Assembly: GCA_008501735.1 (NCBI GenBank)
Contig: QQUF01000029.1
Location: 19,678-83,677, forward strand
From: Calditrichota bacterium
Lineage (GTDB): Bacteria > CLD3
Direction: 5' to 3'
Length of the DNA: 64,000 nt
The notes beneath the pieces were generated by a model, which worked only from the letters and a program-made list of their open reading frames with translations, was not told the DNA's origin and searched no databases. Position numbers and translations under genes: made by a program. Position 1 is the stretch's first letter. Every line of letters starts with the position of its first letter. Shown here piece by piece: positions 61,687 through 64,000 of this stretch.

Positions 61687-63060
61687 TTATGGTAAGACAG
61701 AATCGTCTTTGATTACAATTTGATTTTCACTGTCGTTTACCACTTCTGCTTCGCCTTTAACAACAACATTTTTTCCAAATTTAACATCACCTTTTACTGT
61801 TAATTTTTCACATTCCAAAAGTGAAGGAGTGTGTGGAATTCGGCTTTCCATTTCATTAATCAATTTGTAATATTTTGAATCTAAGTTTACGAGAATTTGT
61901 CCTAATTTACGTTCAGGGTTTCCAATCACCTCAAAATCATCAGTCAAAATGTAAGCATCTGAACGAACTGCTAATAAATCATTTGTCGTTTTCACAGGTG
62001 CGAATCTTGTTCTTGGAACTCTGATTGCCGCTGAATTTTCGATTAGTGCAATCGCTGAGCCCATTGCTGTTTCGAGTTGATAAACAGGAGTTGAAGAACT
62101 GTCTTTCGGGTCAACCGTTTTGCTATTCCGAATCATTGGAAGCTCCAAAACATTGTCGTTTGCCTCCATCAATTTTTTGATTGAAGGAAGATGAATCCAC
62201 AAACTGTTTGTGTTAAAATATCTATGTAAATTAATATTTTGGAAAAAATCCAAATCTTCTTTTGGGCATTGAGCAGATTCTCTCAAAATAAGTTGACCGC
62301 TTGAATACTTCGCAAGATGACCACCTTTTTTATCGGCTTCTGTTCTATCGGCACATTCCATCATAAATGGAAAATTGTTTTTGGCAAAGTAACCGAGAAT
62401 TTTTTCGTCCATCACTGCTCCGAGGTTATCGGAATTCGAGACAAAAGCGTACTCAAATCCTGAATCTAACAAAGTATCCAACATTCCACTCGTAACTAAA
62501 GCTGTGTAAATATTTCCGTGTCCGGGAGGACACCACTCTAAATTCGGATTTTCTTCACAATTTGCAACTGTAAAGTCTTCTTGTTTAATTTTTGGAATTT
62601 TATGTTGTAAAAAGTCTAACGGAATTTTTCCTTTAAGCTCGGTGTAACTTTCCAAAGCCTCTAAAGAGTCATCGCTTGTGTTAAAGCTGTTCATCAAAAC
62701 TAAAGGGATTTCACTTTTAATTGCCTGCTTGGCGATAATGTCTAAAAATGTCAAACCATTTTTAACCTCAAGTAAAGATTTTGCTTTTGACAAACCCATA
62801 CTTGTCCCAAGTCCACCATTTAGTTTTAGCAAAATCGTTTTTGGCAAAGCAGACTTTCCAAATTCTGTAAATTCCTCGCTAAAAGAATCTGAATCAGGTA
62901 GATTTTTGACAGCTTGAATTTCATTTTCGGAAATCATTCCTGTTTCGCCTATTACGAGTTTTTTGTAATAAAATTCAAAAGTATTTGTTACGACTTGTGG
63001 TAAACCTTCTTTTTCCATTTTTTGGGCAAATGCTTCAAATTTTTTTTGTGAAAATGTCAT
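61687..63060 (-). CDS. UTP--glucose-1-phosphate uridylyltransferase (UDPGP family, eukaryote-like)
   Basis: The 457-residue protein belongs to the UDPGP (PF01704-type) family: LKLNGGLGTSMGLSKAKSLL is the nucleotide-binding loop, followed by PLVLMNSFNTSDDS, CPPGHGNIYTAL, FVSNSDNLGAV and FNTNSLWIHLPSIK. These enzymes make UDP-glucose from UTP and glucose-1-phosphate and are unlike bacterial GalU. A left-handed beta-helix C-terminal part (VKGDVKFGKNVVVKGEAEV) closes the protein. UDP-glucose would feed polysaccharide or glycolipid synthesis; no partner gene is near. Confidence 0.92.
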   Translation of the reverse strand: MTFSQKKFEAFAQKMEKEGLPQVVTNTFEFYYKKLVIGETGMISENEIQAVKNLPDSDSFSEEFTEFGKSALPKTILLKLNGGLGTSMGLSKAKSLLEVKNGLTFLDIIAKQAIKSEIPLVLMNSFNTSDDSLEALESYTELKGKIPLDFLQHKIPKIKQEDFTVANCEENPNLEWCPPGHGNIYTALVTSGMLDTLLDSGFEYAFVSNSDNLGAVMDEKILGYFAKNNFPFMMECADRTEADKKGGHLAKYSSGQLILRESAQCPKEDLDFFQNINLHRYFNTNSLWIHLPSIKKLMEANDNVLELPMIRNSKTVDPKDSSSTPVYQLETAMGSAIALIENSAAIRVPRTRFAPVKTTNDLLAVRSDAYILTDDFEVIGNPERKLGQILVNLDSKYYKLINEMESRIPHTPSLLECEKLTVKGDVKFGKNVVVKGEAEVVNDSENQIVIKDDSVLP

Positions 63061-63150
63061 TTCTTTTCCATATTTTTATTTATTTTTTCTTTTAGGCAAA
63101 CTTTGTTCAATTTTGATTTTAATAAATTTTAAACTGTAAATCTGAATTTT

Positions 63151-64000
63151 CTATAAAGAAATTCGTGGGTCAATTTTTGAATAAATAAAATCAACAAGTA
63201 AATTTATCAGAACGTAGGAGAGCGAAACTGCTAAAACACAACCTTGAACCAAAGGGTAATCTCTGTTTTGAACTGCACCAATCAAAAGCCTTCCAATTCC
63301 GGGCCAAGAAAAAATTACTTCCGTAATTAATGTTCCACTAAGCAAAGCTCCAAATTGTAATCCTACAACAGTTACAACAGGTAAAATTGCATTTCTAAGA
63401 GCGTGTTTGAGAATTACCGCCGATTTTTTCAGCCCCTTAGCTTTTGCCGTTCTAACAAAATCCTCTCCCAAAATCTCAATTAAACTTGATCGTAAAACTC
63501 TTGTAACAATCGCTGACATTCCCAACCCCATCGTTAAAGCAGGTAAAATTAAATGAGAATCTAAACCGTAACCTTCAACAGGCAAAATTCTAAGAGTTAC
63601 AGCAAATAAAATTATTAGCAAAGGTCCAAGCCAAAAATTTGGCATTGAAACTCCAATTAGGGTAAAAAGCAAAGAGCCTGAATCCCAAATCGAGCCTTTT
63701 TTGATTGCTGAAATTATTCCCGCAGGAATTGAAATCAGAATTGAGACCAAAAGACTTGCCAAAGTCAAAGCAATTGTTGCAGGATAACGGTCAACGATTA
63801 AATCCAAAACTGGATTTTTGAGTAAAATCGAATTTCCAAAATCGCCTGAGAAAATGTTTTTTAGGAAGATTAAATATTGTGTGAAGATTGGTTTGTCAAG
63901 ACCAAGTGAAGCACGCAAAGCAGCAACGTCAGTTTACGTGGCAGTTTCTCCGAGGATAATTTCGATTGGGTCACCAGGAATAAAATGAACAATTAGGAAG
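63151..64000 (-). pseudogene. Peptide ABC transporter permease (DppB type) with in-frame TAA, partial at window edge
   Basis: The frame runs from the right edge as FLIVHFIPGDPIEIILGETAT, then TAA at 63936-63934, then TDVAALRASLGLDKPIF and a complete DppB-type core with the EAA motif DFVRTAKAKGLKKSAVILKHALRNAILP and end IDPRISL. The residues on both sides of the TAA fit the family's continuous PGDP...GE.A...ALR..LGLD region, so one codon has become a stop and the reading frame is otherwise intact. Reinitiation at TTG 63918 would give a 255-residue protein lacking the first membrane helix. A sequencing error near the edge is possible. Confidence 0.7.

Noticed and set aside
1..64000. tRNA, rRNA, CRISPR arrays, prophage or transposase genes
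   Set aside because: I looked through all gaps on both strands and saw nothing with the required structure; a covariance search was not possible here.

Overview
The window is AT-rich bacterial chromosome from a Gram-negative, aerobic member of the Bacteroidota/Chlorobiota (FCB) assemblage, most likely an Ignavibacteria- or Kapabacteria-like lineage. The reasons are two secreted proteins ending in a Por/type IX (T9SS) sorting domain (QNxPNPFNP start, FLK or LLK end), a very short histone-H1-like protein, a DUF4175 giant membrane protein, an outer-membrane D15-type barrel, TamB/UppS, and recognisable AAGGA-type ribosome binding sites, which are rare in classical Bacteroidia. TGA, TAA and TAG all act as ordinary stops. 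No rRNA, tRNA, CRISPR array, prophage or classical insertion sequence was seen.

Layout. 1-7.9 kb: TamB-like gene running off the left edge, uppS, a TPR protein and a T9SS-secreted adhesin-like protein. 8-12 kb: a class II amidotransferase, a short ArsC-like gene with an in-frame TGA in a U-x-x-C context (candidate selenoprotein), murF, a monooxygenase-like protein and a kinase-like phosphotransferase. 12-16.3 kb: a minus-strand tetR-boxC-boxB unit for aerobic benzoyl-CoA degradation, interrupted by a four-helix-bundle (23S IVS-type) gene carried between short inverted repeats. 16.3-19.3 kb: two hsp20 genes behind a near-consensus sigma-54 promoter, then an HtrA/Deg protease. 19.4-27.4 kb: flavin reductase-like protein, HU, FAD-linked oxidase, DUF374 acyltransferase, glucosaminidase, a lytic transglycosylase with seven LysM repeats, and miaA. 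27.5-33.4 kb: DUF4175 protein, then nitrilase, sirtuin and murQ on the plus strand. 33.5-39.2 kb: a 58-residue H1-like gene and a compact run of poorly known envelope genes (membrane-anchored nuclease-fold-like protein, SPOR protein, two related lipoproteins, a protein with RTX-like and HEAT repeats). 39.3-47.6 kb: minus-strand secreted propeller protein, outer-membrane barrel, M29-like aminopeptidase, clpP with Asn at the usual Asp position of the triad, tig, hemW. 47.8-51 kb: unknown secreted and membrane proteins, an ECF sigma factor and its probable membrane partner. 51-61.6 kb: an eight-gene oligopeptide ABC transporter operon with two binding proteins, two permease pairs and a single pair of ATPases. 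61.7-64 kb: UDP-glucose pyrophosphorylase and a peptide permease gene with an in-frame TAA, cut by the right edge.

Themes. Much of the window concerns envelope building and turnover (UppS, MurF, MurQ, transglycosylase, glucosaminidase, SPOR, TamB, D15) and protein quality control (Hsp20 pair, HtrA, trigger factor, ClpP). The most distinctive items are the UGA-containing ArsC-like gene with a SECIS-like hairpin, the box genes split by an IVP element, the sigma-54 promoter of the hsp20 pair, and the Asn-triad ClpP.
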